Part shown: piece by piece, positions 1-12,945 of the stretch | How the letters are laid out: every line of letters starts with the position of its first letter | Numbering within the stretch: position 1 is the first letter of the stretch | Assembly (NCBI GenBank): GCA_948474755.1 | Contig: CAOLHI010000392.1 | Coordinates: 434,001-498,000 of the forward strand | Reading direction: 5' to 3' | Length of the DNA: 64,000 nt | From: Ctenosaura bakeri | Taxonomy: Eukaryota > Chordata > Lepidosauria > Squamata > Iguanidae | Translations under genes and position numbers: made by a program | The notes under the pieces: model-generated | Databases searched by the model: none | Told to the model about the DNA's origin: nothing | What the model saw: only the letters and a program-made list of their open reading frames with translations

Positions 1-119
1 TCCAAGCTAGCCAAGGGGAGAGGAGTAAGACAGCTCCCTATCTCCTGACATATGCCTAACCCTACACTGAAATAACAAGTTATAATGTAGTTTCCCAGGC
101 CCCAATTCAACTGTGAATG

Positions 120-210
120 GATACTTGTTTACTTGGAGTGACCCTTATTCAATGCAGTGGGGCTTGATTTTGAGTAGATCTTTTTGAATTGTGCTGCATG
201 AGTTGAAATT
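120..210. repeat. Degenerate short interspersed repeat (palindromic reptile type)
   Basis: The segment contains ttcaatgcagtggggcttga followed by gagtagat and a closing attgtgctgca. It resembles the short, nearly self-complementary repeat common in reptile genomes whose core alternates an 'agtcccattgaattc' and a 'ggacttac' block. Similar copies lie near 5519-5590 and 16914-16996. I do not remember a certain family name, and the copy is diverged. Confidence 0.4.
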
Positions 211-2046
211 GTTCAGTTTGTAATAAAAACTTGGCATGTATCAAAAATATTCTGTAACACTCAGATTAAATCAAGGCATTCCTAGGTTTCTAACTGATTT
301 CATAAGCAGGTGGGTAATTATTGTAGATAATACGTATCTCTGGTTCAGTAGATCAAGTCTGTATTTATCAGGATGACTTTTCTTGGGGACATATTCTCAC
401 TCAACATCCATTACTTCCTTTGTCTTTGCATTGGGGCTTGTTGCAAATTGTGTTCTTTTAAGGTAGATATCTTGTATGTTTAATTTGTGTGAGATTAGTC
501 TGTGTTTTAAAACTGTACAGATAAACTAGCTATTTTTCATATTGTACTATTATATGTTATTTATTATATTATAGTAATGCTACATGTTTAATTACTATCT
601 GGTTAATGGGCTTTTTACAGTGATATAGAGAATATGCGGATCACGCTTATATAGTTCAGGAAATCATGTTGTTTATAACTACAGTAAATTCCAGTGATTC
701 ACTGGGTCTAATGTAGTTAGGACTAGCAATTTGATTTGTGTCCAAGTTTTACGTCTTCATTACAAAATATATACTTTTTTTTTTTTACCTAGATGGTGTA
801 TTATACCTTTAGTTTTGTCAGATTATTTAAGATAGTAAATATTTAAGTCAAGAATGCCCTTAACAAAGATAACTGTGCCTAATGAATGAAAAGCAGGAAG
901 GAAAGTAGAATGCTTTTGTGATAAAACGGCACTAGCCTTGGAATGAAGAGCGCTTTCATAAATATGGATATATTTAGGTTGAAAACATTTTGCATACCTT
1001 TGCATGAATAAGCCCCATTGCATACAAATTTGAGTAGTTTCAAGTAGGTATGTATAGGATTGCACTGTAAATCTCCAATGTTTCTTATTTCTTTGAAAAA
1101 TAAGATATCTGAGAGGCTTAATGGAAAATCATGTTCAGCTTACTGATTCCTATCCAGAGATAATTTTTTTGTTTCACCAGTCTTCCCTTTTCTTATGATT
1201 TCCATTTTTCTGGCCATACTTATAGATCTATGCTATTTTAACATGCTGGAGGTAGCTGGCGGGCAGCCTTATCTGCTCACCTCTTTGCTGTTCACACATG
1301 CTTAATAAGGGTTTCTGGAAGCAGATCCCATGTACCTTGCCTGTTGTAGGCAGGCACATGTAACTGCATAGGATCAGCTAGAGTAGGATCATATTCTTTT
1401 CCAGCTGAAGCTTTAGTGGACAATTTACTGCACACATACTGTTACAACTGAGCACTATAAGTCTGTGTTTCTCCAGTCCCTCTTCACCATCTTCCCAATT
1501 CCAATGCTGCTGAAAATTATCTAGTTAGTCAGAGGACAACAAAGAAAAAGGGAGGCTGAGTGGGCAGGAAAAGATTTTGTTAAAAGAAGTGTCTTTATTA
1601 GAGGTTTTGTTAACTGAGATATGCCTGTACTCTTTCATCAGGAAGTTACCTTTGAATAACAGTGGTGACTGGCAAGTGCCATGTCAATGAAGCAGTGAAT
1701 CCTCTCCAGGTTTTAGTCCAAGTTACTACGCCTATTTGGAAATGGGGTTTAGCAGCTTGGATAGCTCCCTGTAGAGTCTGGACTCAACCAGGAGTAGACT
1801 CATTATTCCAATGATATAGGAGTCACCTGCTGCAATCATTTCTAAAAGATCAAAGCATAACCTGCATATGTTGTACTTCTGCAAGTATGTGTCCAGTGAC
1901 AATTGTATAATATATTGGTAGCACATAATTGATAGAGCAATAGATATGCTACCTGGCATTTCCAAACTTGGATCTGTTTTTTAGGACACAGTGGGAAATG
2001 AGCCTCCAGAAAGTAACACATTAAAGAAAAAGTTCATGAAATGGCA

Positions 2047-2104
2047 GTGGGCTGGAGAAGAACTGTTAATTAATGAGGTGGGCTGGAGAAGAACTGTTAA
2101 TTAA
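2047..2104 (+). repeat. Perfect 27-bp direct duplication, 31-bp period
   Basis: Positions 2047-2073 and 2078-2104 are identical (beginning gtgggctggagaagaactg and ending gttaattaa), separated by the 4 bases tgag. The perfect identity implies a recent local duplication, for example by slippage. Confidence 0.95.
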
Positions 2105-2823
2105 GATCAAAGTTCTTTTTACATACTGTGGGCTCAGAACTGAAAGTACACGTAACAGAGCCCTAACATATTAGACACTCTGACATGTTGGATGCATGTC
2201 ATTTATTTCCCTGGGATGCTCATGGAAAGGCTGAGAAAATGCTGTTCCTGAAGCTAGTGTACTTATTTTATGCCACTGGTGTCATTGGGAGGAAAAGGCT
2301 GAAGAGGGAAGGCCAAGAAAATCCCTTCCCACCTGCCATGGCTGGCATCAACTGGCAGGGTTTGTGAAGTAGAAGTTCCTTTACCATCAATTCTCCTTCT
2401 CTACCCTGCATGTTTTGCCTAAGATGATAATGACACCAGGTCTTGGTCAGTTCCAATAGTGCACAGTTCTGATTATCATACTTAAGAGGAAGAAGGCATG
2501 TACTTATTCTCCAAATCCTATCAAACATGGATAAACTAACAAGGTTTTTTTAATGTGCAGGAAAAAGGAAAGTCATGGATAACAGGAACCTTCTGCTACA
2601 GCCATGTGTTCTTTTCTGCAAAAAGTAATGTTGGAAATAGCAACAAACCAAAGAGTTAAAATTATACTCGTACATGTTTATAGTATGTGTTTGATAAAAT
2701 ACTTTGTCAATATTTTAATATATATCTGTCTTTGCTCGGCAAAGATTAATACATAATATATGTAGCAGATTTTGACACTGAGTCACCTCACAGTGTTCTT
2801 TATTTTTTTAAATTTAAATTTAG

Positions 2824-2907
2824 GATGCATTTGATCAAAGGCAAAGATGCCATAGATCGTTATTTGGCCGTGCATATCAAAGGATTGTCAAAACAAGAGG
2901 CTGCTGC
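2824..2907 (+). CDS. TTC29: TTC29 internal coding exon A (N-terminal region)
   Basis: This exon encodes part of the N-terminal, pre-TPR segment of tetratricopeptide repeat protein 29, which is needed to build motile sperm flagella. It is flanked by an AG acceptor (2822-2823) and a strong donor gtaagt at 2908. The first base completes a codon from an upstream exon. The next 27 codons include the stretch LIKGKDAIDRYLAVHIKGLS, which matches the conserved LIK-K-D-IDHYL-V--KGLSK segment I recall from mammalian TTC29. The last two bases (gc) join the t at 19090 to give Ala, followed by YRNSY, as in mammals. The polypyrimidine tract is weak (interrupted by aaatttaaattt). The ATG at 2825 is in frame, but conservation starting immediately and the acceptor just before it suggest it is internal; a start there cannot be excluded. 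Confidence 0.87.
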
Positions 2908-4070
2908 GTAAGTAAGGTCTTTCTGAAGCATTTTTTATACAGCAAGTTTATTGTTTTCTTTGTTTCTGGTGTTATTCATTGAAATCTAAAGTTCCTCAGG
3001 CAATTTTCTGAGGAACATGGCATTTAAAAATTAAAACTGATATTAAATAATTATGTTTCACTGCTACTTATCTTGCATATATCAAAGCGTTTAGTTCAAT
3101 GCCTGTGTTAATTCATGATTCACCAAAGTATTGGCACATTTGCAGCATTTAATTGTTTGTCTGTAATTAAAACTATCTGTTTTTCTTCTTTGTTTTGTGA
3201 AAACCTCTCATTTAAGGCTAAAATTGTACTTTTCAAAATACTATTGTGATTTGTTGTGCTGATTCTTTAATGTATGCTCTCTTTGAAAGCCTCTGTCCAA
3301 AAACAGCCTAGGGGGAAGTACCATTTCTTGTAAAAGTTATACAGTATCTATAGAATATTTCAAAAGTACTATATAGTAGCATTGGGGTACCAGTCCTTAT
3401 TGCAACAGTGTTATCTTTCTTGGGTCATTAAAATTAGTGTAATAATTCACAACTTTTTTCAGGACTTGCTACTTCAGGAACTAGCATCTTAGTTGTGCTT
3501 ACCATTTGTTCTCATTTGTGTGTGAGAGAGCTGTATGCTAGTTATTTATTTATTTATTTATAAATGTGAAACAAATGTTCTCTGAAATTTACCTTTTCTT
3601 CCTTTTGATTTTTTTTCATTGTATTTAACAGTGCCTCTTTATTGTGCAGCCTCATTCACTAGATGTACTCCTCAGTTATTTTCTCTTTCAAATAAGAGAA
3701 GTTTTAAAAGACTACTGTTGAAAGAAAGTGAACTTTCCAAAAGTGCTGTTTTGAGTACCCAACTTATGACTCCATTTTAAATATCCATTCCTTTCCTGGC
3801 TTCATTTGTGTTTGTTATCTGTTTAGGATTTCTGTGAAGTCCAGTGCCAAAGCCTGATTTCTTGCCTCCTTGGTCCCCACAGGACACAGCTTCTTTGGGC
3901 CCACCAATAAAGTATGGAAACTTGGCACTTTTTTTCTCTGTTCTGCCTTTTTTCTGGAAAGGAAACCCTTGTGCAGTACCCAGTGTTTCCTTTTCATCAT
4001 GCTTTAAGTTGGCTAGTAAGAAGGCATAATAATCTTTATAATTTAGGAAAAATAATATAATTAAGGATGG

Positions 4071-4074
<4 letters not shown>

Positions 4075-4102
<28 letters not shown>
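4075..4102. repeat. (TA)n microsatellite
   Basis: An uninterrupted TA dinucleotide run of about 14 units, inside an AT-rich intron. Confidence 0.95.
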
Positions 4103-4108
<6 letters not shown>

Positions 4109-5518
4109 TACTTGAAAATAACTCCCAGTGCAGTAAGATTTACTTCTGAACAGACATTTATAGGAATTTCACTGTAAATTTTACTGAAAGTGCAGGAGTA
4201 GGTAAGTGCAAGAGTAAATTCTAGAGTCCACGGTATCATTCCTGCTGTGCCTTTTTATTATTATGAGACTAGCAAATTCAGAATTGAGGCATACATCTGT
4301 AGTACACTGTTCTACTACTGCTATTACAAAAGAGCAGTAATTTAAAATGTAGCATTTACTGGTTAAAAAACACAAACACAGGGTCTCCTTGTGCAAAATC
4401 ATGGTGTCCTTCTGTATTCAATCAAAAAGTACTGGTATTTTTATCACAGAATATAAGCCAGGGATTTGTTTTTAATTAGAACAAAGAAAGGTAAAAATAC
4501 TAGCTGGAAGAGTTTAGGTCAGACATAAGATCGTTCTTGAAGTATTCCACAGTTTACAGTATCTAGCACAAATGTATAATGTCTGTCTGTCTGTTGTACA
4601 ATATATGGGAGGTCAATACAGTTTCCTGCTGAGAAAATCCTTATAAAGTGAGAAGTAATATCAGGGTTAAAAATTAACTAGATTGTGTCCCTAAGATGCA
4701 TAACTTGGATGCAGTGGGAGAGGAATATATGCTGAAGTTGCCTTTATTTAAAATTCTATTGATATTTATTCCACAAATAATATTGCAAGACTATTAATAT
4801 CCAAATCATTGCTATTCAACATGGATAGAAAATTTATAACAGCCTTCCAGTGAAGTATTTGTGATGTGATGCTTTTATTACAGTATATTCCTATATACTG
4901 TCTTAGAAACAAACTCCATCACATTCAGTGGGGCTCTGAGGAAAGTAGCATAGGACTGGAGCCTTATAGCAGCTTCTTAAAATAAAATAAAAGTAAAATA
5001 AAGCCATCTTTAAAATGAATGACTAAAGTCAGAGAACTACAACTATCAATATCTGGAAGGAATGGGATGCCAGTCTAGTATTTTCCTCCTTATGAGTGAA
5101 GATGCAGTGTTGTTAATCAAGACAGATTTAGTTCTTAATCATTAATGTTCTTTATGTTCACAATTGCTGTATACTTTAAGAATAATTTGTCCCATCCAAC
5201 AAACCTTCACCAAGAAATGGCGTATACTGTGTGTGTATATAGATATGTAAAACAAAGGTCAAGTTCACATATGCCATTAATGTGTAGATTATAAGACAAG
5301 AGAGCAAACATCAAGTTTATGAATCCTCTTGCACCAAATGTAGAATTCCAAGCTGTAGTCCTGTGCTCACTTACCTGGGTGTAAGCCTCATTGAAGTCAA
5401 TGAATTACAGATCTATGAAGGACTGAGTTGTTAATTTGTGCTCAGGTTTATGCATTCAGTACGCACTCAAACAGGCTCCATGTGCTGCATATGCTGCCCT
5501 ATGTGAAGTATTTATAGT

Positions 5519-5590
5519 ACAATTCTGTGCATGTCTGCTAAGTCAGTCCCATAGAATTAGGGGGGACTTATTTCCAAATATGTGTTTAAA
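5519..5590. repeat. Short palindromic reptile-type interspersed repeat
   Basis: Contains caattctgtgcatgtctgct, then agtcagtcccatagaatta, then gggggacttatttcc. This is the layout of the common reptile repeat with a self-complementary centre (agtcccat...ggacttac). The family name is uncertain and the copy is diverged. Confidence 0.5.
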
Positions 5591-5792
5591 AGGCTAAGGA
5601 CTTAATTTACTTCACCAAAATTCTGTTCTGTTGCCTCATTCTGTGTTATCCATCTATTTTACCCAACTTGCCATTATTTCTTGGTGGTGGCATTGTAGGA
5701 CATTCTGGTTGCAGTTCTAAGTAGACTTAATAGGGAGTAAGCTCTGTTGGAGAGAGTGAGACATCTGAGTAACCATGCAGAACATAATATTA

Positions 5793-6072
5793 CAGTCCTC
5801 CCTCCACATTTGCAGGTTTGACTTTCATGAATCAGATTATTCATGAGGCACTTGCTTGCCTTTCCCCCACTCTCCCCCTCCCATTTCCTAACCTTTTGCC
5901 TGAGGTCAGAGAGGGAAGGCACACACACTGGACAAAAGGCAAGGGAATGGGAAGGGGAAGCCCTGGAAGGGAATGGGAGAGAGAGCACTCAGGCCGGGGA
6001 GAGTTATTCACAGTTTTTGACTTTTGCAAAGATTCTGCACTCTGAACCCTTATGAAAGTGGAGTGACCACTG
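5793..6072. mobile_element. Tigger/mariner-like MITE, 280 bp
   Basis: The left end cagtcctccctccacatttg is inverted at the right end (complement of ccttatgaaagtggagtgac then cactg), and a TA dinucleotide flanks each side (5791-5792 and 6073-6074). TA duplication and termini starting CAGT-CTCC with a CCAC-TTT core fit non-autonomous Tc1/mariner elements of the Tigger (pogo) type. The interior is purine- and pyrimidine-rich with no transposase. A longer relative with similar ends lies at 52624-53117. The several overlapping open frames here are transposon noise. Confidence 0.75.
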
Positions 6073-9000
6073 TATAATTCACCTTCTTTAACACTAGTGA
6101 CAGGTACCAAACAAACTTAACATTTTAACCTTATTTTAGAAGACCTAAAATCAAATCCAACTGGCATCTTTGTTGACACTCTTGTTGCTGTAAAGGATGT
6201 CTTATAAATTAAGGAATATTAATACATACAGCAATGTTTCAAAGATCTAACAGTAATTTTGATGATAGTGAATTCTTTGTGGTTGCGAATAGGCAGCCAG
6301 TTCTAGGATTTTATTTGACCTGTACACATATACTTGTCTATTTATAGTGATTCCCCCACCCACCAGTTTGGAAATATAAATTGTGGAAAAAACCAAATGT
6401 GATTTAAATATGTTGTAACACAGTATCTTCTTGTTCATATGCAAGTAAGCTATTCATTCTGGGAAAAGACACTGAACTTTCCTTTTCTTCTGATTTTCTG
6501 ATCTTGGCTCCCCTACAATTAGTCAGCATTCTATAGCCACTCAGCACATGTGATCGTCATTGGATAGTTTTTTGAGCCATGCCTCCTAGTAGTTATTTTT
6601 TAAAAACTTTCTGGTACTTTGGCAAATTGTTGAGGGTTTGTGTAATCCTACAGACCCATCCTTCATCTATGTAAACGTTACCATTTTGGCTACATGACAA
6701 TTCACACAAGATAATCACTTTGCTATTAATTTATAAGATGTTTTTCAGAAGAGAAACATCTACAATTAAAATATCTTTTCTTCTAAACTCCCTGCTAATG
6801 TGAAAAAAAGTTATACTAGTTATAGACAGTGTTATAAGACACAGATTTATTTTTTTTTTAGGTACTGCTTCTACAGTTTCAATATTGTTTAAATATGTAT
6901 TTTTTCAGCCTAAATAATTCTCAATAATCTTCTTTGTTGTGACCAAGATTCTATGTTTTCATTAAGCAACAGTCTCTCAGAGAACCATTCTCTCTGAAAA
7001 AGATAAGGAAGAAAGTGTCTTTTTATTCAAATTAATGTGCTCTCCACATTTCCTTTTAGTCTAATATCCATATCAGTGTAATTAGAGAAAGATGAAGAAT
7101 GGGAATGTATGGTAAATGAATAGTTTACTTTCTGTGAAAAAGCTATTCTAGACATTTGTGTAATATGGAATACTTTTCTTGAAAAGGTTAAAAAGTTCTA
7201 ATCAACTTCTGTACATTATGTAGAAGTTCCATTTTCTAAACTCTGCAAAAGAAAGTTTCATATTTAATGGGAAATCATGAATAATTCCATTTATTATCTA
7301 CTTCCTCCTTTCAAAGACATGATCTGGATAAAAGGCGGGGTGAATAATTTCAAAAAATACAATACATTTTTAATGGGAAGGTGCAAACTACAGATTCTCA
7401 TGACTATTAGCAAGTGTAGGGGAAACAGAATTTTACTTGCAAAAACTCATCACATTCTGGTGAAGATAAAATACAAAGACACACTTTAATACAGAAGAAC
7501 ACTGAACTGAAGTTTTACTTTTTTATGTAACTTGTTGTTTTTGCTAAGTTTAGTGCTATGTTCTCCTAAAGCTTTCATTTCTCAATAGTTCAGTAGTACT
7601 TGGTAGGGAATATAGGATACAAGTAAACAACTGTGCCTTATTTGAGGTATGCATAGAATTATTATGGAAATATTCAGTATGCAAAATGATACAAAATGCA
7701 AGTGGGAGTTTGACCTAGAATTTAAAGAATAGATATTTTGGATTTTATACAAATTATTCTGCTTTTTAATTATATGTTCAACTCCTTCAGGCTGTTTTTC
7801 TCCAATTTAAGAATCCCTGTATTATGAAAAAAAATAAACAGCGTGAAAGCCTAGAATGAATTGTTGTGTTAATGTCCTGACATTTCTTAGAAGTGTCCAA
7901 TCTTGATCTTGTTTCTAAGTCAGGCCTTGTTTTGACATAATGAAGTGTGTGCTTTCGAGCTCTACCTTTACTTCTCAGTCCTGTGCAAGAAGAATTAGAA
8001 CAAACCACTCCCTGAGTACAGACATAATAGAAGATTGTCGTTTGCTAGAAATGAAAGCTTTTTGTATCCTCTTGAAGGAGGAATATGGAACACAATGCTG
8101 CTGTGGGCTCATTCTTCTTATGACGAAAAGGTGGTTTACCTTTATGTTTGAACCAGGCCAATAAAGTAACAAATTATTTCAGGTATTTTCCCCACTCATA
8201 CCTTTTAATCTTTTATAATTGGAAAGTAAAATATGGTTTATAAACTGGAGTGTAGTGTTAGTACATTTGCTTTTGTTGAAAGGCAGACTGCAGCATGAAA
8301 TTGTAGAACCTATTAGAAAATTCTATGTTTGCTGACTTAATTGGAACTGTAGATCTCTTTCACTACAGATGTTAAATTATCATAGTACAAGAAAAAGGTT
8401 AATATTAACACTGGCTAATTTTTTAAAAATTATGACACTGTTCTTGTGTATATTTGGGTTGTGCATAGGAGTGTTACGGATACAGACTGCAAATTTATAA
8501 TCAGTAGGACTTATGTATAAGCATGCAAGAAATGGCACTATAGCTGTTAGCGCTTGTCCAAGATTCAACTACTGGGGAACTTTTGGATCCCACTGCTTCT
8601 ATCAGAATCAGCCCTTGCCCTTCCCACACATCCTAAAACTTGCTCCAATGGGCTGAAAGATCTCTGGAGAAATTTTTGACACTGTGGAGAGCTGCAGAGA
8701 GAGCAAAGGACTGAGAAAAGGTCTCAGTTTCACCAGCACTGAAGTACACTATTGGATCTTGGTTATAACATTCACAATATTTTGTCCTGGTTGTTTACCT
8801 GTCTCCCTCCTTCCAAATATATGTGTGGGTTGAGTGGCAGCTAAGTTCCAAAATAAAATGTAGCTTACAGAATCTTACACCACAACTGCTAGTCTCTAAA
8901 GTGCCACTGGACTCTTGACAAAAACTGTTCAGTTGTTTTACATTGATGGCATCAGGTACTAGAATAAGATGAATTCCTTTAAGTGAACATATTTAAATTA

Positions 9001-9539
9001 CAGAAAATTGTATTTGTCACATAAGCAAAAAGAAATAGAGAAGTGGATTTTGGAGAACAGCATTTTTTCCAGTGTTGTGAGAGAATAGCACGCTTCACAT
9101 GGCTGCATGTGTTATCACAGTTTAAGCATACATAGTAAATCTATTATTAGGACTTTCTGTCAAATCATGAATATAACAAGTATATTCTAAAACATTTTTT
9201 CTTAGTTGGTAAAGGGATAATTTCATTATATTGCAGTCATTTCATCAGTATTTTCATTAGGGTGGTTACAACTAATTAGACTTCTGTTTTTTGCATTGCT
9301 GGATTTGTTGCATGATCTTAAACAAAAAAGGATGCATATATCTATTGATTGAAGAATTTTTTCCAATATGCTGTCAATATACACTTGATTGAACAGTTCT
9401 ACTAAATATGTCCTTTCTAACAAAGGCAAAGAGTGTCAGGAAAGAAACTGTTTGCTGAACACAGTTACTTTGCTAAAAAGAAAAAAAATGTTTGCAAAAC
9501 TTCTTCTTTGTTTATTATTTTGTGAAGTAATAAGTCAAC

Positions 9540-10346
9540 TGTAATTACTGGAGTTCAGGATCCCTTTGGCAGTGGAAAAACTGCAAGGATCTGTAGGGAT
9601 CCCAAACATTCTTACTAGAAACTCTGCTGCTTCAAAAATCTCCTTCAGTATCTTCATCCTTCTTGAGGAGAAGGAAGAGAAGGGTAAGGACACTCGTTTC
9701 CTTTCCCACCAACAGCTCCACCCAATCCTACCTTTGGCACTTTGGCACCACAAAGCCTCTGCCTGGCTTGCTCTGAGGCTGCCTCTGCCAGACTTCCATT
9801 GCCTCTGAAGCTCTTCAAGCGTTCCCTTAGAAAAGGCCCTAGATCCTCACAGGGCTGGGACACTGGCAGCGGCAGCATGTCCAGATATCTGCACCTCATC
9901 TCAAGGCCGTGAGACTGTGCCACTGATATCTAAGTCCTCCCCTAGAAAAGTCCCTTTTTAGACAGTGCTTCATGATCCCCACTTTTGGGGAACAGATTTA
10001 TTGACTTCCATGTTCACAAGTCCATTTCTGGACAATGCTTATACTGGGCAAGGAGGATGAGCCGCCACCTGGCCCTGCTATTTCTGCTGCAAAGATCTCT
10101 TTCAGTGTCTTGGGGAGGAGGTGGGTGGGAAGGGCTTTGAGTGGGGGAAGAGCAGCAGGAGGAAGGGGAGGAAGAGGCAGGAAAGCAGAGCCAGCCTTCC
10201 CCCGACCTGAGAGCCACTCTCCATTATTACAATACAGTACTATCACTACATATACCTATAGTCACATTGCTAGTTACGCAGCAGCTATAAATTCACAAAT
10301 AATCAAGTTCACTAAAGTTAAACTCGTGGAAGCTGAGGGCTAACTG
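9540..10346. mobile_element. Fragmentary Tigger-like DNA element with repeated interior
   Basis: The right end carries a terminus-like sequence (ctcgtggaagctgagggcta then actgta), the complement of a CAGTTAGCCCTC-CTTCCAC Tigger-style end, but I cannot find its partner at the left. Two interior blocks resemble each other: around 9625-9680 (aatctccttcagtatcttc) and 10088-10130 (agatctctttcagtgtcttg), each followed by a GGAGGAG-rich run. This suggests an internal duplication or two nested related copies. The boundaries are approximate; open frames at 9566-9808, 9654-9923 and 10035-10343 belong to this and are not genes. Confidence 0.45.
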
Positions 10347-10989
10347 TACTAAAATGTTTGCTTTTAATCTGAAAGTCAACACAGCATCACAAGTCTCCTC
10401 TCTTTTTTCAGTAAAAATTTAAAAAGCTATTGCAGTGGCAGTGAAAGTAACATTGGGAAATGCTATATATGTAACATATACGGTATTTATATGTATAATA
10501 TATATCATAAAAGAGTTTGGAAGACATACTTCTCTGTCTTCATTGTGTATAGATTTCATTCACTCCAGCAGCAGATTATTAGACTTACATCCTCATTTTG
10601 ACCTGGTGGTGGTAGTATTTGTTTTCATGTAACTTAAGTTGCAGGTAAATACAGTGAATAGATGTACAGCGAATAGATGTAAACAAGACTCTTGTCTCAT
10701 ACATTTAAGCTCTAACATTCTGCATTTGATTTTTTTAAATTAATACTAACAAAAAAAACCCTATAAAACTGGGACATTAAAAAAATTAATCATATTCCTG
10801 ACATCAGCACTTATTCACAATGAATTTAATGCAAGCATCTTTGTTCTTCAAAGAGCACATAGTAAAATTAGCAAAAATAAACACATTTTAAAGCTAAGCA
10901 AATCAACTATTACTATATAAAATATGTGGAATTAAAATTTGAATATTTGAAATCATACTTAAGAATTCTTTAACTTATTTTGAATTCAG

Positions 10990-11120
10990 TAATATAGAAA
11001 GATGGGCAATTTGAACTCTCTAGATATTGGACTGCTACACTCTTCAGCCCTTGTCAGAATAACAAATGGTGATGAATTGTGGGAATTACAGTCCAAAAAT
11101 ATCTGAAGAGCCACAGTTTC
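10990..11120. repeat. Old interspersed repeat of the 'gggaattacagtccaaaaat' type
   Basis: Contains attgtgggaattacagtcc and aaaaatatctgaagagccac. This is a diverged copy of a common amniote repeat in which 'ttggactacaactcccatcat' and its complement flank a short centre. Related pieces are near 34508-34600, 52385-52480 and 63862-63958. Confidence 0.45.
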
Positions 11121-11944
11121 CGAGCCCTGTGTATATGGTGTAACACTTTTAGTATAATGTTTGTTGAAATGAGGTGATAGAGCATTATTGCTGAAAGTTT
11201 TGTTTTTTGTATTATAATGATTGAAAGAAAAGGGCATAAGATTTATGATGTAAAAATGGAAGCTCATATTCACAATAGTTCCTCCCCCTTTTGTTTCTCA
11301 GGTAGGAAAATAACAAATATATAATGATTGCAGAGGTATTTATATTCAATATAAAGATTTTTAGACTTATAGAACAGTGTTTCATATAGCACTTAAGCAG
11401 TATACAATACATGGAGCTGTACATAAAGTTATAATATCTTATTAGTTATTCAGTTTTCACTAAAATCATGTTTCCAAAATATGATTTTCATCAGGCTTTT
11501 CTATAAACTTCATATAAATCCAAGAAAGCATTTCAACAGGCAGTAGTGTCAGCTAAGAACATTTCACAAACAAATTCTTTAATTCATATCTATCAAATCT
11601 GTAGCTGCTAGACCATTCATGGTATGTTAGCCATATATTAAGGCTTGAGCCAGGTACTTAAATATACCACATGCTTTTACAGTAGTTGTATACGGTGCTT
11701 TCCTGGCTGTAGTACATTGCTGCTGTGTTATGGTGGCTGCAAGGATTATATGCGTTGGGGGTTTAATCTTCCCTCTTTAACTGGAAGCATTATACTGTTT
11801 AGTACTTCAGTGTGAGGGTCATCTGTGTTGGAAGATACATGCAGTTAATTATGCCCACAGTGAGAGCAATGAAGAAAGGGGGAAAAATACACTATAAATG
11901 AAAACAAGCTACAATGTATTGCAGTGAAGTTAGACAAATAAATT

Positions 11945-12021
11945 GCAAGAGCTGGGGGTTGAACTGGATGGCCCGTGTGGTCTCTTCCAACTCTACATTT
12001 CTATGATTCTATGATTCTATA
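11945..12021 (+). mobile_element. CR1 LINE 3' end fragment
   Basis: The text gggggttgaactggatggcc, then tctcttccaactctac and a run of ctatgatt repeats (tctatgattctatgattct), is the 3' terminus of amniote CR1 elements with their (ATTCTATG)n tail. Only the last 75 bases are present, the usual 5' truncation. Confidence 0.92.
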
Positions 12022-12054
12022 TTAGTTTGCTGAGGCTCTCAGCCTACCTTTTCT

Positions 12055-12240
12055 GTAATACTATTTATTTTATTATTTATTTTAATCTCCCCCACTTTTC
12101 TACTGGCTACAGTCTCAAGATGGAATAGAAAATTTTCAGATAAAGTCCGGCTAAAAACTTATTTTACAAAAGTTAAAAAGACAGTTAAACCATTTAAGAA
12201 ATATGTAGTTAAAACAGTTTAAAATACCTTTAAAATACAA
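12055..12240 (-). mobile_element. L2-type LINE 3' tail, antisense fragment
   Basis: It begins with a T-rich tttattttattatttatttt block followed by a diverged 'cccccacttttctactggctac' and an A-rich stretch of repeated agttaaaa. This resembles the antisense 3' ends of the L2-type LINEs seen more clearly at 23637-24592 and 30150-31130. Confidence 0.5.
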
Positions 12241-12543
12241 TGAAAATGTAAAAGCAAGTAATGAATGTTGAGGAGAATGATGTAGGAGAAAGCATGGTGG
12301 GATCTTAATTTTCCCAGTTGTAAGACTAGCCCAGGTGTACTAAGTCCCTGAGGGCACTTTCAAAAGTCTCTTCTTGAAGTTCAGAAGCTTCCTATAACAC
12401 TTTCCCCTGTATAAGTCTAGAGGTTTCTTAATATGGAAATTAAGTTTGTGACAACATGGTCCATATTTTTGTGAGAATTCTGTACCATTGGTCCACCCCT
12501 TTAATGCAGTAACAATGAGGCACAAATAAATACAGAGGAAAAA

Positions 12544-12945
12544 GTGCTTGTATGGTTGTGAAAACTGGACAGTGAAGAAAACTGATAGGAAGAGAACAAC
12601 TCATTTGAAATGTGCTGGAGGAGAGTTCTGGAGATACCATGGACTGCCAAAAAAGAAAACTAAATGGGGCCAAGAGCAACTCAAGCCTAAACTGTCCTTA
12701 GTGGCCAAGATAACAAAGCTGAGACTACTGTACTTTGAACATATCATAAAATGAGATGACTCATTAGAAAAAAGATAATAATGCTTGGTAAGGTAGAAGG
12801 CAGAAATAAAAGACTGCATTACAATAAACTAAGAAAGCCACAGCCCTGAATTTGCTAGACCTGAGAAAGGCTACTGATAACAAGATGACTTGGATGTTGA
12901 TTGTTCATAGGGTCACCATAAGTTGCAGTTTATTTGATGCCAGTT
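12544..12945 (+). mobile_element. RTE/BovB LINE 3' fragment
   Basis: The frame at 12548-12754 reads YGCENWTVKKTDRKR and then WRYHGLPKKK, matching the conserved C-terminal end of the BovB reverse transcriptase ORF (YGCE-WT-KK--R, then the VPWT-RR segment). The 3' end carries gggtcaccataagttgcagt, the RTE-type tail shared with the SINE at 38036. It is 5'-truncated and broken by stops after about 69 codons. BovB is widespread in squamates, which supports the assignment of the host. Confidence 0.88.

Larger units (their letters stand above)
1..2823 (+). other. TTC29: Upstream intron or 5' flank of the TTC29 exon series
   Basis: No exon could be recognised here. The exon at 2824 opens in mid-codon at a normal acceptor, so at least one coding or leader exon lies further upstream; I cannot say whether it is in this stretch or left of the window. 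Contents seen: a degenerate interspersed repeat near 120-210, a 27-bp direct duplication at 2047-2104, and otherwise AT-rich sequence in which I see nothing. The short open frames at 823-1065 (minus), 1732-1965 (minus), 2185-2367 (plus) and 2268-2528 (minus) resemble no family I know and have no splice or initiation context. Confidence 0.6.

Noticed and set aside
2825..2827. ATG at the start of exon A as the TTC29 start codon
   Set aside because: An acceptor AG lies two bases before it, and mammalian TTC29 has about 30 residues upstream of this point, so it is more likely internal. Not fully excluded.
12548..12754. 68-codon open frame as a small gene
   Set aside because: It is the BovB reverse transcriptase C-terminus.
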